A DNA stretch of 64,000 nt from Dromaius novaehollandiae (lineage: Eukaryota; Chordata; Aves; Casuariiformes; Dromaiidae). A model generated the notes under the pieces. It was given only the letters and a program-made list of their open reading frames with translations, did not search any database and was not told the DNA's origin. Shown piece by piece: positions 11,401 to 24,476 of the stretch. Each line of letters begins with the position of its first letter. Position 1 is the first letter of the stretch. The translations under genes were made by a program, and so were the position numbers. The stretch is from positions 20,232,501 to 20,296,500 of the forward strand of contig NC_088113.1 of the NCBI RefSeq assembly GCF_036370855.1. Reading direction: 5' to 3'.

Positions 11401-14011
11401 GACTAATCCTCAAGACTCCCAAGGATTTCATTTGGGATTTCGGTAAACACTAGCCCAACACAGATTTGAGCCTAACTGATGGGCCAAAATGTCCTTTGCA
11501 GAGAGGAGAAGAAAGTCGGGCTTATGGCCAGCTAAAGTGTTTAATGGTTTGTCCAGGGCTTCTGAGAGAAAGTGAATATTGAGGCCAGAAAAGGAATTAA
11601 AGGCTGGTGATTTTCTCATTGTTACTTCCATGTTCAGGGATGAAGAGTACAAATCTAGATTTCAGTAGGGCAGGTTTTGCCTTCCGTGACATGAATACTC
11701 TTTTGAAATTTTGTGTTTGCTTTTGTAACTCTTAAGAATAAAGTTTTTCTGGCAACACTGTGACTTATGTCAGGAAAGTAATGCACTAGTTTCTTGGGGG
11801 TTTTATTCATTTGTGTATTTTAAAACCACTTCCTAGCAGTTTGGCATGTAGATGACAGATGTGCAAGAGCTGATGGCCATGAAGAACAAAGTCTCACTGG
11901 TCATCAGAAAATATGCTGCATTCAGTGCTGGCAGCATTGCTCTCGTGCATGTAAAATGCAAGCAAACATGTCTGGGGAGGTCATGGAACATGCTAACATC
12001 CTTTAGGTGCATGTCCTAAAGGAACATGCTGCGATTTAGCAGAGATCACGCCCCAGCCATTTTCTGGGAATGCACTCATAGGAAGACAGCATCCACTTTT
12101 GCAGAGTTCTGGTAGACAGAACTTGTGTGCAATCATTGGGATATGTTGGAAGAGTATCCGGGAGGGTGTACAGGTTGTCCTCATTTTCATGACTGTATTT
12201 GCACAGAAGTATGCATCTTGAGGATCAGAGAGGTGTGGCAAATGTGTACATATGTCTGAAAATAGCATTGTCTTTGATGAAATAGTAGTATGTTCAGTTT
12301 TTTGGAATCTAAATAAGTGAATTTGTTATGTTAGTGGGTAAGGGAGTTTAACATAACGCCGTCATGCAATCCTGACTGAAGCAGAACTGTGGACCTGGTA
12401 GGATTCATTTTAGAAGAAGGTCGCTGTCTTTTGTAGCATAAAGAACTCTCTTGGTTTCACTTGCAGACCTGTCTGTCAATACCTGATATCAAGACTGCAT
12501 TTAGTGACTGCATTAACAAAATTGGAAAGAGAGATTGCCTGACACAAGCCTGCTCTGCTCTTACTGGGTAAGTGTGAGAATGGATGGCGTTCTGGTTAAC
12601 TAAACAGTTGCAGTGTGTCACATATGAACAAAAATACCATGGGGTATAATAAACACTGAAGGGGAGCTGTGCTTCCTTCCCAGCAATGGTGGACAGTTGT
12701 TTGTTAACCCTAGACTTGCAGCAGGTCAGTAACTTCATGTGCAAATCCCTTCTATAAAACACAATGAAAATGTACTAACCTTGTCTACTGACTGGCTCAG
12801 AGCAACAGGATTTGGAGGTATATGGAGCTGTGGATGTTTCTGCTTTATCATCTGCTCTCCGAGCACAATAATTCTTGCACTGGTTGGCTTGCTGCAGCTC
12901 CTAACTTCATATAAGTAAGAAAATGTAGCTGTTTATGACACTGATATATATGTACATACCTCTGTGTGTGTGTGCGCACGTGCGTGTTTGTGTGTGTGTA
13001 TATATATATATATATGTATGTATATATCTTAATGTTACTGTTGTACACTGGGTCTTGCAGTACTTTAGTTACACTCTTAGTTCTTTGGGTTAAAAGTGCT
13101 ATTTGGTGTAATTCTGTTATATATGGCTAGAAATAGTCATCTGAATTAGTGGCTGCCTATACTGAATCCAGGACTTAGACTTTTTTTTAATCTAGCAACA
13201 AAGCTGTGATAGGATAAGAAAAGCTTCTCAAACCATGATAAAAAAACCTCTGTGGTCTCTATTGCTAAGAATCAAATGCTAATAAGCAGATGAATGACCA
13301 ACACAACAACAGTAGTTAAGCACTGACTGGAAGAGAAGTGTTAGATAACAATCTTATGAAATGGAACCTTTACAATTCATGTGTTGTGTTTTGTGAAAAC
13401 ACTTCTGGTTTTGATCTGTGTGGAATTTCCTCTCAAAATTTCATTTTGAGTTTGAACTAAAGAAAAAAAATTGTGGAAGTCCTGGCTGGGAAGCTATGCA
13501 GACCGGTGAGTTGGTGAGTTGCTTGGCAACCCTGGCACAGATGATTACATAAAACTGGAGCCAGGATTGGAAGACTTGATGCAGCTGGCCTGAGGTTTGT
13601 AGCAAAATAACCTCAAATCAGCTGACCATCAAGTGGTTTGATGCTTCATTCCAAGGTTTCCACAGAGTTGATGACTAACTAAATTGGATCTAGACTTGTA
13701 CAAACACCAGAGAAATAAAGGATGGAGTTTAAATAACAAATGAAAAAAAAAAAACCCAAAATCAGATCCCCATGGTTTGGATGTATGAGAAACTAACATA
13801 GTAATTCCAATAAATAACTGAAGGGCAGAACACTTTGTTTGCTTTTGTAAGTTGTTAGTTAGGGACTACGTAAGCTGTAATTATTATTCCTAATAATCTT
13901 GTCTATTTTTCTTATTTCCTTAGCAAAGGAGTGAATGAGGGAATTGAATGGATGGTGAAGTGTGTGGTGAGGAATATTCACCGACCCCCGAGACAGAAGG
14001 ACATCACGTAA
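3688..14011 (+). CDS. ARFRP1: ARFRP1, complete coding region in seven exons
   Basis: ADP-ribosylation factor-related protein 1, an Arf-like GTPase of the trans-Golgi network. In other vertebrates it is recruited by SYS1 and acts upstream of ARL1 and golgin recruitment. Coding exons are 3688-3780, 4158-4245, 4727-4809, 5878-5959, 6280-6350, 12467-12567 and 13924-14011. They total 606 nt, 201 residues plus stop, equal to the human length, and all phases join. GTP-binding motifs are intact: G1 GLDNAGKT (residues 24-31), the threonine cluster at about 53-56 (TTT, switch I region), G3 WDLGGQ (74-79) and G4 NKQD (134-137). The N-terminus is MYTLLSG with no Gly2, so it is not a myristoylated Arf; this is typical of the family. 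The C-terminus is RPPRQKDIT. Intron 5 is unusually long (6.1 kb). Confidence 0.98.
4158..4245 (+). CDS. ARFRP1: ARFRP1 coding exon 2
   Basis: Acceptor TTTTCAG|ACC and donor AACA|GTAAGT. It encodes residues 32-60 plus one base, covering switch I (KITTTVGLN). Confidence 0.96.
4727..4809 (+). CDS. ARFRP1: ARFRP1 coding exon 3
   Basis: Acceptor TTCTAG|TT and donor GACAAG|GTTGGG. It encodes residues 61-88, including [15 protein letters not shown] (G3 and switch II). Confidence 0.96.
5878..5959 (+). CDS. ARFRP1: ARFRP1 coding exon 4
   Basis: Acceptor TTTCAG|TAT and donor TTTTG|GTGAGT. It encodes [18 protein letters not shown] and onward, residues 89-115. Confidence 0.96.
6280..6350 (+). CDS. ARFRP1: ARFRP1 coding exon 5
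   Basis: Acceptor TTATAG|AG and donor GTAGAG|GTAAGA. It encodes residues 116-139 with the base-specificity motif NKQD. Confidence 0.96.
6351..12466 (+). other. ARFRP1: ARFRP1 intron 5, 6.1 kb
   Basis: This is a long AT-rich intron with T-runs near 6980 and 8420-8444. No conserved gene is visible. A 58-base segment at 7917-7974 has splice-site-like flanks but would break the reading frame (see findings). Confidence 0.9.
12467..12567 (+). CDS. ARFRP1: ARFRP1 coding exon 6
   Basis: Acceptor CTTGCAG|ACC and donor ACTGG|GTAAGT. It encodes [15 protein letters not shown] through CSALT, containing the SAL (G5-like) motif. Confidence 0.96.
12568..13923 (+). other. ARFRP1: ARFRP1 intron 6
   Basis: An ordinary intron containing the compound microsatellite at 12944-13028. 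Nothing else is recognisable. Confidence 0.85.
12944..13028 (+). repeat. Compound TG/TA microsatellite
   Basis: Alternating TG, GC and TA dinucleotides, with (TA) runs near 12998-13014 and a GCGCACGTGCG core. The alternating purine-pyrimidine stretch could adopt Z-DNA. It lies in ARFRP1 intron 6. Confidence 0.85.
13924..14011 (+). CDS. ARFRP1: ARFRP1 last coding exon
   Basis: Acceptor TTCCTTAG|C. It encodes [17 protein letters not shown] and RPPRQKDIT, then TAA at 14009-14011. This equals the conserved C-terminus. Confidence 0.97.
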
Positions 14012-14825
14012 GAAATTCCAAGTTAGCCAAGGAATGGACACCCTCTTTCCACGCAGTTTCCTGTTCTCTTTAAAGAAGAAGGTCCACAGGATTCCTCTTA
14101 AACCTGATTCTTTCCTAAGTTTGTTTGGAGACAAACATTCTCTTTCTGTGTCTAAAAAAACTTAAGCAAAGGATTCTAACTGTGAGGAAAAAAAAAATCC
14201 CTTGCATTGTGTATTAAGTCATTGGCCTGGCAGCATAGACTTCCCAAAGGCTGAGTGGCAATCCACACTTTGTTGCAGATGCAAAGGACTTAATTTTCTA
14301 CTGTATTGCTTTGTGATTCTTGGTCTGTTAATCTAACAGGGGCTAGAGGCCAGTGAAGTGGAACTCTCCCTTGGAGGAACTGGATAGGTGAATCTGAAAG
14401 GGGAGAGGGAGCCTGGGGGGTGACTGTCCTTTTAACTGAGGTGATATCTCACTGTTCCAGCCCCATGGTTACTGCAGGTGGTGTTACTAGCCCTGTTATG
14501 CTGTTGTTTGTATAATGGGAAGAGACGATGATGATTATAACTCAATTTTCAGTTGGCACGTTGATTCGTGACTTTTATCTGTGGTAAATGCAGATGTGGA
14601 AGCCAGCAACTGCACAATGGTATGCTGCTTATAATGGGTATTCTTAACAGGACGTGACCTTCAGAAGCACTGCTGGTATCTGTTGTGCAGTCTCTTTAAT
14701 GGTAAGAATAATTGATATCTTCTGTAACCAGAGGGAATCGAGGTCCTCTCTGTACTTTCTGGGCTGAAAGCTGAACCTCTAGGCAGGGAGAAATCAGTAT
14801 GCAATAAAGCTTCCTACTCCTTTAA
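14012..14825 (+). terminator. ARFRP1: ARFRP1 3' UTR with poly(A) signal AATAAA at 14803-14808
   Basis: The first canonical AATAAA downstream of the stop is at 14803 (GCAATAAAGC), giving a 3' UTR of about 0.8 kb. Later AATAAA copies occur near 16100 and 16970 and could serve longer transcripts. Confidence 0.6.
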
Positions 14826-17800
14826 ACTTCTTATGCTGAAACAGCTGATGAGTCGTGTAAGTACAGCAGTGGTTGTACTTGGCCCTCTAGTTTTGCAAAT
14901 GCAAACAAGAACAGAAAGGCAGCTCTCAAAGCCAAATAGTTCACTTCTCACGTGGCCTACCCAACTGTAATTCTGTTGACATATCACTAACATTTCTCTG
15001 AATATCTTTTTTTAAAACAATTGGATGCATTTTACAGTGGTTTGGCAGTGGTTGTTGCTCTCTATGTTTCTGTCACTCATGGCACTGATAGTCATTTTAT
15101 GCTGTTTGCTCATATTGTGAAGGGAATGTTTTTCTAGCTCAATTCGAGCAAGTTAGAAAGTAGTATTTGTTTAAAGAACTATTATTTATCACCTGTCAAA
15201 ACTTTCTGCTAAACTTTCTGCATGCAGCTTGCTGCAGAATTTTTCCATGTGAGAACATAACTCATTCTCTCACATTTGAGTCAAACTGTCAAGGCACTAG
15301 AGTATGGCGTAAGTTCATGAAGTCAGTGGAAATAATATGTACATGCTGGAGAGCAGACTGTCACTTCTCAGTAATGCTAGGAGAAGGCTAGGCAAACTGT
15401 CAGCTGAGGTTTTTTTGGTGTGATCTCTGCCCCTTAGAGTGCATTCTAGCTGTGTCATCCACCACTTTGTCAGATCAAACTCTGATGGAAGTTAGTTGTG
15501 TCAATTAGTGTGCTAGGAGATGGTGGCTGGATGCTACAGAAGAGATCATTACAGTAATCCATGCAGAATAACTGATGTGCTGTGGGTAATCAACTAATTT
15601 GTGTGAGGAAAAAAACATATGGCACGTAACTTCTTTGTGGGGGTAAGGCAGGTTGCCTTTAAAGTCAACACTTTTTCGTCTTTCTCAGAACTGAGTTGGT
15701 TACATGCAACGACTGCATGATCTGCCTATTAGCAGTGGGATATTATTTTTAATTGTTGATTTTGTAATAATCCACAGTCCTGAAAGGTGAAGTCAGTGCA
15801 AATTCTTATACTTGGCTCTGGTGGCATGGCAGAATTCTTCATACCTTCCTTTACAGAAAGCTCAAAGTGATTCAGTAGAGAAGCAGCCAGTGTGTCGTAA
15901 AAGCATTACCAAAGGTAATGCGTTTCATCTCTGCTGAAGAAAGGAGGGGAAAAAAAAGATGAAACAAAAAAGAGCTGATCTTAAAGGGCCTTTGTTGATG
16001 CATTCAACCATTTCTTTGTATATTCTGTTAATGGAGCCCAGCTTAGCAAGGTAAATAACCGCCTCTTTAATCCCAATGGGAAAGATCATTTAAGTGCGGA
16101 ATAAAGGGGGAAAGCTGCTATTTGTACTTGGTAGCATGTTGAAAATCAGTGGATTCTTGGCAGAAACTCAGAATCAGTGGAAACGTTGGAAACCAAAACC
16201 TGAGAACAGATAGTTGGAGAATCTCAGACCAGACCATCTGTCATTTTATAGACAGCTTTCCTGGAAAAAAAGTGGTTGGTACAGAACTAAAGTCATTCCA
16301 ATATCTGATATGGATCACTTGCAGTTATCTGCTATTGTTAGGATGGATGGTATAATGTAGCCTCTGAATTTGAGTTTGGATGGTGCTAATGTCAACACCA
16401 TATCCCAGAAGAATTCAGCTGCAGTCGATCTAACTCAAAAACCAGAGATCTCTTTAGGCACCTTTAGACCTAGTGACCTGCCTCATGTTTCTTACTCACT
16501 CTGTGAATGTAGAGGATCCCTTGAAGATTATTCGCCTACTGTAAGAAGTGGGATTTTTCTCCAGGTCCTGCATGCGATACAAGGCTGACAGTTCCAAGTG
16601 TACAACAGAACTGGATAAGCAATGGCCATGAATTGTAAGGGAAATCTCTTTCGCTTGGCCATCTCTGAAAGTCTGAGCGTTTTCAGGGTATCGGTGTGGT
16701 TGCGGCTCTTGTTTCCGTTGGCAGGATTGGTGCCAGCAATGAAACTGAAAAAATAAAACAGTGCCTGGTGGAGAAGAGTGCTTTGCTGAAAGACAAAAAT
16801 GCTCTAGTCAAGTAATGTGAAATGTCTAATGGGATGCCAGGGGTTTTCCACGCTTTCCACATACTCTTCTCAGATCTCTTCCTCCCCCTATTCCCTAGGA
16901 GACCAGGGAGGTGAAACAGTTTCGAGCTCAAGGCCATAGCTGTTCTCATGAGTGTCTAGACACAAAGACTGAAATAAATGCATACTTTGTGGCACATATC
17001 AGCAGGAGCACTTAAATAAAAGTAAACATACTGGCTTAAAAATTCCCAGTTCTCAAGCGTGGGAAGCACTAAACTTTCTCATCCCCTTAATTCCTTTGTG
17101 AAATTACCCTAATGCGTGTTGCTTTCTGTCCCTTCACCTGGGAGCTCTGAGATGCCTGCTGTTCTTCACGGTAGTGATGTTAATGACTGCTTCGACCCTG
17201 GAGGTGCAACAGTGCTTTACCTAACGAAATTCCTCTCCCAGGAGTCTTAATCAAGGACCTGATCCTGTGAACCTAGAGGCCTAAATGAGCATGGAATTTC
17301 ATTGCAATTAACAGCTTCTGCGCTGGCAGGTTTCCAGGCATTGAATACTGTTGCCAGTTAAGGCTTTAATAATATTAAAGCTAAGGACTTCTTTGCACAG
17401 CCACTAATTTCTCCTTGGTGTTAAAATACACAGAATAGCAGTCTCCTGTTCTTCTTAATACATGATTCTCCCTGTAAGCAGCCTTACAAGATAGGCAGTG
17501 AAAGAAGAAAACATTAAGGTCACAGACTGTGCTATTTGCTATGATCACACAAGTTCTCTTGCACAGAATAAATCCATGCCGAAGCCTCTTCCGAAATCTT
17601 AAGGACTGTGAAAGTGTGCATGACAGGTAATGGCCTTTGAGTTCTTGAGAGCACAATGATGCTAAAGAGAGGCTGTTTATCTCCATAGTGCTGTGACTAG
17701 AAAGTTGTTTTGCCTGCTCACTCTTGTCAGTTGTGTTCTTACGCTTTTTCAGCAATGGCCCAGTGTTTGTACATATCCAGGGCACTTTCTTTGCACTGAG

Positions 17801-19624
17801 AAAGATGCATCAGCTGTGATGCATATGTAGGAGCATGCTCTGATGTCCACAAAAAAATCAGTGAGGATTTATCTAAAAGTGGTAGCACAAGGATCCGTAA
17901 TCAGAGTTAGCTTCTAGAGCAGGAACAGCATTTATTTGATGGAGCGCACAGATGCGCCTTCTTGCCTCCCAGAATCTGTCTAAGGAAACAGCTTTGCCAT
18001 CAGTTTCTTCCAGCATTACAAATAAAAGGCACCTACTTGATACCGTCAAAAGATTTCCCGAGTTCCTGGGGAGCACAACAGACAGGACAGTCAAGCCTTC
18101 TGCCGAGTTCCCTTGGTGCATCCTCCCTCCAGCGTGACTGTGATGAAGGAATCCAGCTCGGTCAGCTGATAGGAAAGAGAAACATCATCTTGCCTGTGCA
18201 AGCACAGCTTGGACTTGGGTCTCTCTGACCCTGTACCACCTGCAGTACTTTACAGGAAGCACAAAGAGGATGGAGCACTACCAAATCAGCTGGGGTTTTT
18301 TTTTGTTGTTGTTGTTGCACCTGCTCTATATGGTCCTAAAAGACTACACAGGGACGCTGAGTTCCTCTGTTGGGCAGTTTTGCTGCAGCTTCAGTCTGTA
18401 TAACCAGGTCTGTACTGCTAATGATGCAGCATGGGCATGGAGGAGGATTCTGAAAAGTGATAGTGGCCATTGCATAAGCAACCCTGAAAAAGAATCCTAC
18501 TGGGATAGTCAGAGATGGCATGCTGATAGCTCTTTTACATCTTGACCAGTAATCAAATGTCAGGATTTCAGTGTCATGGTATTTATCACATTTTAGATTT
18601 GTGCTTTATTCAAGCTGTTACAGGAAGCACAGACTTTTTATTCCAAACTATTTTGCATGACGAGTGAGCCCTCTGCAAAACTTCCCAACCAAAGTCAGGA
18701 TGTTTCTGAGTATATAAATCATAGTACAGTCTTTTTCAGATTTTTGGTATGTTTGAGACAGGCCTGTTTTGCCCATGGCAGTTTACAGAAATCTGTTTCT
18801 CTGAAGAGTTGCTTTATCTTTTCAAGCTGAAGCTGCTTCATCTCCCGTGCTTAATAATCACTTTTTCCTTTAATGTGCTTTACACTGAGATGAAGTTGAG
18901 CTAATAGTCATGGAGGTCATGCCACTGGCCTTATGTGAATACTGGCAGAAGATTAACTTTCTTTAACCCCTCTGGAATTTCCCTGCTATGCAAACATTTA
19001 TTAGCAGTGAGCAGCAGGAGGCAAGAGGTTTCCATTATAAGAAAAGGCTTTTTAATGACTGTTCTGTTAATCACAGCGCTACCCATAGCATCTGTGGAAG
19101 TGATCATCTATACAGGATGCAGATGTGTGCAGAAGCCCCTTAGCCCACGTATGTCTGTCTGAGAGCAGACCTAAAGCTCAGCGATGAACTCAGCTCTGGA
19201 TGGTACTTATATCCTCTGCTCCAATGCACTTCCTATGACAGAAAATCTTTTTATGTGACTGTGAGATAAAGGTCTCAGGATAACTACCTGTGGTGTGGAA
19301 GGTGGCTCCAAACAAAAGCAGAACTGGATTTATTCCAGATCATATGTTTGCATCAAAGTAGGTGCTTTGATACAAGAAAGAAAGGGGAATTTGCAACCAC
19401 TGTAGTTACACAGACACAATTCTGCCTAAAGGCAATTCTTTCAAGACCAGCTGCACATCAGAGCACGTGGGAAAAGACAAAACCATCTAAATGGCCCAGG
19501 CACCTGCATTCTGTTCAAGCCTGAAGAACAGCCAGCTCTGAGAGGTACTGCGCATTTGGTAGGCAGAATTAGAATTGCAGATGTGCCAAGAAGTGAGGCC
19601 AACATGAAATCAGTGGTCATCTAC

Positions 19625-19645
19625 TGAGGTAATTAATATTACCTC

Positions 19646-19683
<38 letters not shown>

Positions 19684-19722
19684 ATATACCCCATATAATA
19701 TTACCTCATCTAATGAGGTAAT
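19625..19722. repeat. TA microsatellite flanked by inverted repeats
   Basis: (TA)n at about 19647-19688 lies between two near-identical AATATTACCTCAT blocks. Each block forms its own inverted repeat with a neighbouring GAGGTAAT. The segment is therefore hairpin-prone at both ends and in the centre. Confidence 0.8.
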
Positions 19723-21374
19723 AATTGAAGGACAGCATGGGCAGCAGAATTGACAAGTCCAGAACACAAGCAGGGCCACCCCAGCAAAAGGGAGGGAGCT
19801 GCTGGGTTGAAAGATGCTATTTCCCTGATAACAGCATCACCACAACCTCTGTGATTAGAGGAGGAAGACAGCTGAGGAGCAGATGCATCTGATTGCTAGC
19901 TGAGGATAGGTCATGTTCTCTAAAGACTGGAAAGTAGCAACTAGGCTAAAAAACAGGGTGTTGGAAACAGTCCTAGATCTAAGAAGTTGATTTTGACCGT
20001 ATTAGACTGAGACCTGAGGGTGCAATGTCATTCCTTTTGATTTGGCATGCTGTTAAAGAAGCTAGCCCTGTTGATGTGGTGACAATTTCATCTTCATTTG
20101 GAACTACTGAAAGAAACAGGATAACTGAGTTACAGCACTTTGCCAGTAACACCCTAGTGCCATCCCAGCCTAGTGTAAGGCGACAGCGATGCAAGTTAGC
20201 CTCACTGCAATGGCACAATGTTGTGTCTGCTTCTCAGGGATGCTGATCCAAGATTTTATCCCATGCCTTTGCCATGCCATCCCGTCCCACAGAACCAGAG
20301 GAAATACCGGGACAAATCAGACGCAGCTTCTAGTTAAGTCGAACATCTTCTTTAAGATGCTGGGCCAGTGCCAGCTGTTTCAGGGCAAGATGCAGAAGCA
20401 AGTAGAAGGTGTTATAGGATAACCGGCCCTTGATTATCCTTCCTACTCTGCCAAACCAAAATCAGTCCACCCTAGAGAATTGGGCTTAATATCCTTCCCA
20501 GAGGTCTAGCTTATTTTTGTTGTTGTTTTTTTTTTAATTCCTAATCTAGCTAGTCTTAGTCTCTTCCTCCAAATATATAACCCAGATTCTGGCCTCTTCC
20601 TACTTCTGTTAGCTGAACTGATAGACATGCCCTATGTGTTGGTGTACGAATGGTGCTATAGCATGTGTCTTCACACATTACAGAGAGCAGTCTGAAGCAA
20701 AAGGATGTGTTACTGTGGAAGTGATGAGTCTGGAAGCATGCTTCTGCTCTGTGATGATGTTTCAGCTGGTATTGGGCATGTGACTGTTAGGTTAGTCTAG
20801 ATCATGATTTCCAGAAGGACGCACTCTTTAGAAATAGGCATGAATAACTAGCTATAAAGTACCACTGTGGGTTTGCAGAAAAATTAAAAGGTTAAAACTC
20901 TGGATCCAAGTATTTAAAGGATTCTAATGAAATGCCTAATCAATTCATTTTCTGAAACAATATAATAGGACTTTACTGCTAGCAAAGGGTATTAGTTCAA
21001 GGAGGGAACTTCTAAATGAATCTGGGAAGAAAGGCAAGGAGTGGTACTTTCACTGGTCTTTCTTTACCATTAGCTCCTCAAATAATCATATAATTTGGTT
21101 TTTTTTTTAATTAATGCAGAAGGTATCTGATGGGCAGCCATAGACAGCAGTGTCCACAAATAAAGGAAAGCAGATTTTGCCTCTGCTTGCAGCTCTACTA
21201 GTGATCCTCAGCCTTTTCCACAAGAAGTACCACAGAGTGAGTTTCCCCTGCCCCCAGTCTTGGGCCTGTTTTCAGAGACTGAAAGAATTGACTCTAAGTG
21301 GTCATGTACGGTTTTCCCGAAAGGAGGTTTGACAGGTGTCCATCAAGAAAAACAGGCTGAACTGATGCTGCCAG

Positions 21375-21448
21375 GGAGGCAGGGAAGAGGCCTGGGGAAG
21401 AGATGATCTCCAACGGTACCTTCCAACCTCAACAATTCTGTGATTCTG
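21375..21448 (+). mobile_element. CR1 LINE 3' end fragment, plus orientation
   Basis: The segment reads AGATGATCTCCAACGGTACC, then TTCCAACCTCAACA, and ends in ATTCTGTGATTCTG. This is the CR1 3' end with its terminal ATTCTRTG octamer repeat. It is short and 5'-truncated; its left limit is uncertain. Confidence 0.85.
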
Positions 21449-24400
21449 CAAACAGCGGAAAAACTCTATCACTTCCTGCGTTCCCTGATTTGGGTAGTAT
21501 GCTGGCAACTGGATCCACTCTTGCATATTTTCAGCTGAAAACACTATTTTGATTTTCAGCAGAAAGAAGTAGGAGCAAAGGTGAGAGGCAGCACTCTCCA
21601 TGCATGTTGAGTCATCCCCTTTTGAGCATGCCTTGTTCTCATTCTTGCCCACTCTCTTTGTGAATGGTGAACACTCAGTCGTCCCACTTCCTACAGAGGT
21701 TCGCTATTGCTTCTGGTGCTTCATAAATAAGAGGAATCCATGAATTGTAACATCTGATTAAGCATATTTACTGTAAGCAACTATATCTTTCTCTGAACAG
21801 TTCTTCTTTTTTTTTTTCCTTCCTCTTCTAAGATGACTCACAGAGTTGTATTATAGCAATTTGCTGGGCTAGGAAAAAAATGTCATCAAATGAGACTTAC
21901 CAGTACCCCAGCTGAACTCAGTGGGAGCTGAGCTAGAGCAGTAGGAGGGCCTTACGAAAATCCTATCTGGAAGTAGTTTATTATGAAAACAAATAAGGTA
22001 CAGACAAGCCCAATATGAATCAGACGGTGTGTAATGTGTTATTCAGTGCTAGAGGAAGGACCGTAGGCTGTAGCACAAAGGCACTATCGGAGTATATGGG
22101 AATATGGGTCTGCCAGGATGAACGTGGTATTTAGGGAGCAGTTTTTTTCTACTGGACTTCATAGAGCAGTATCACTTTTTGCAGCAGTTTCTCCATCTTT
22201 CTGCAGAAACACTGGCGTCAGAGAGCATCTGCAGCCTAATCTCAGCCTTTGACTTAGATCACGATGCACTTTCTGCCAGAAGGAATGACGAAATCATTCT
22301 TTGCGTAGAACACCAGTGCAAAAGCACACCGAGTATTTCAAGAACTGAGGTGTGACCTCTCCTGGGGAAACAAGGCTTGAATCTGGTGATTGCACTTACT
22401 GAAACTGCTCTGCAGGCTTCACTGGACTGACAAAGAGTGCCTGCACTAAAGAGCGGGAGGAGAAGGAAGGGACTTTCTCATGACATCAGGAGTCTCAGCA
22501 AGTTGCATAGTTTTGAGGGAGCAGCACCTACATGCGGCATCTGCGACGTGCCTGCAAAAAAGTTTAAGTGAAGAACACACAGTGCAGGGCACAACCATAA
22601 AGGGCAGAAAATGCTGAGAAAAGAAAATACATGTTCTTGACTTTGCAGTAACTTGGCTGGGTGCTGCTTACGCACTTGAGAGAAATCTGCATTTTCCTAG
22701 AAATCTGTCTCTTGCCAAGAACCACACCGTATTAGCAGTGGCACGCACGCACGCTGTTCCCAGTGCTTTCCTCTGCTCCAGTGTGCTCGTTGCCCTGCTG
22801 AAGGAGTCAACAGCTGTAATTACAAACAGGAGGGAGAGGAATCAGGAGGAGCCCAAGCTCTCATCAGGCCAAAGGAGGTCAGAGAATCTAGAGCAGGTGC
22901 TTTCTCACCCTGGTACTTCAGACAAGTTGGAAATCCCGCACAAAAAGCACTCCTGGTGTATAATGCGTGTTTTGTTTGCTGGATCTCAGGCGTTTCTCAC
23001 AGCGTTGATGCTCAGTTTTGTTTCTAGTGCTTCTGAAATCCCTTACGGAGGTTTTTTTCCACACTCCTCTGGTAAAGGCAACTTCCACGATGACTACTGG
23101 GGGCTTTCTGTTAATTTCTCTATGTTTGCTTAGGCTTTTTTTTTTTTAAGCCAAAAAAAGTTCACAAGGATACACTTCCCAGCAATTAGTTTTTCCTCTT
23201 CTGGGTAGGGCAGCAATTACAACTTCATGGCAATAATTAGTGAATAGGCTGATTAAATTTTATGATGAAACAGGCACCTCAGTACTAAAAGCAGTCAGAA
23301 CCCCAAGGTTAAAAAAGAGCATGACTAAGGAGCAGAGAACTTGGACAATACAGTGTTCAGTATCACTGGGGAAAAGGTGACCAGAACTTCTTCCATAAAG
23401 AAGTAGGTTCTCTTCAACTGGAAACAAAAAGAGGAGGAAGATTTTCAATGAATTAGTCACCTGTGGAATTCACCCCCATATTCATTTCTAAACATATAAA
23501 ATCACTTTCTGGAGCTAGAAGGAATTTTCTCATTCCTACTCTGTCACATTGTCTTTCCTTGAAGCTGAAGGCTGCTGATTCCAAATGAGTTTGCAAAATT
23601 TGATTTGATTTTTTTTTTTACAAGTGTGATCTATCGAATGCCACATTACCCACATCCTCCTTTGAGGGTATCAGGAGATCAGCAGAAAACTGCCTCTGCA
23701 GCAGTCTCACCTTTCCCACAATCATGTCATGTGCTACCAAAGGACAGTCGTGAAGATGAGGCGGGAGATAGATACGTTTGCTTAAGAATTCACAGGATAA
23801 AACATCCTTCACTTTCCTGGGAAGAAAATCCGTGCTGGAACGACAGGCAGTAATCTCGTTACCACTATTAACTCATGAGTAATGTCTTTTTGTACGTGTC
23901 CAGAGATGGCACCGTCTTTGCTAAGCCACAGCCACACGCACAAGTACACAGCTACGCGTTGTCCACGCCGTCCTCCCCAACAGCTACTCCCTGCCGGGGC
24001 GGCCGTGACGGGGGCAAACGCCTGCAGAGGACTCTGGTGCTTGAACCCGCCTGCAAAGCACAAGCAAGTAGCTGCGAACAGAAGTGTCCTGCTGTTGCAC
24101 AGCCGCGGCTCTGCCAGGGACTGGCCCAGCAGCCGGGGGAAGCAGTGTGCAACACGCACAACATAATTTAGAAAATGCTTCATCATTTGAAGCTTACGTC
24201 CTTCAGCCTCGGGCACTAATTCAAAGCTCTTATGCAGTGCGGCTGTAAGGAGCCTGCATGCAGGATATACCATAAGCGCTACTCTAAGGGCAGGCGAAAC
24301 GCGCTGTAAAATCAGGCAGGTCCTTAAATGCTTTGCTGAAACAGAAAGCTGCAGAGCTCACATGTGTTCCAGTTCAATTCCTATCCAGGAACTCTACTAG

Positions 24401-24451
24401 TTCTCAGAAGTCAAATAATCTGATACCGGCTCCCCTGCAAACTTCCTTAAG

Positions 24452-24476
24452 CTTTTTTTTTTTTTTTTTTTTTTTT
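24452..24476 (+). repeat. Poly(T) tract
   Basis: An uninterrupted run of about 24 T in intergenic DNA. No adjoining retroelement was recognised. Confidence 0.8.
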
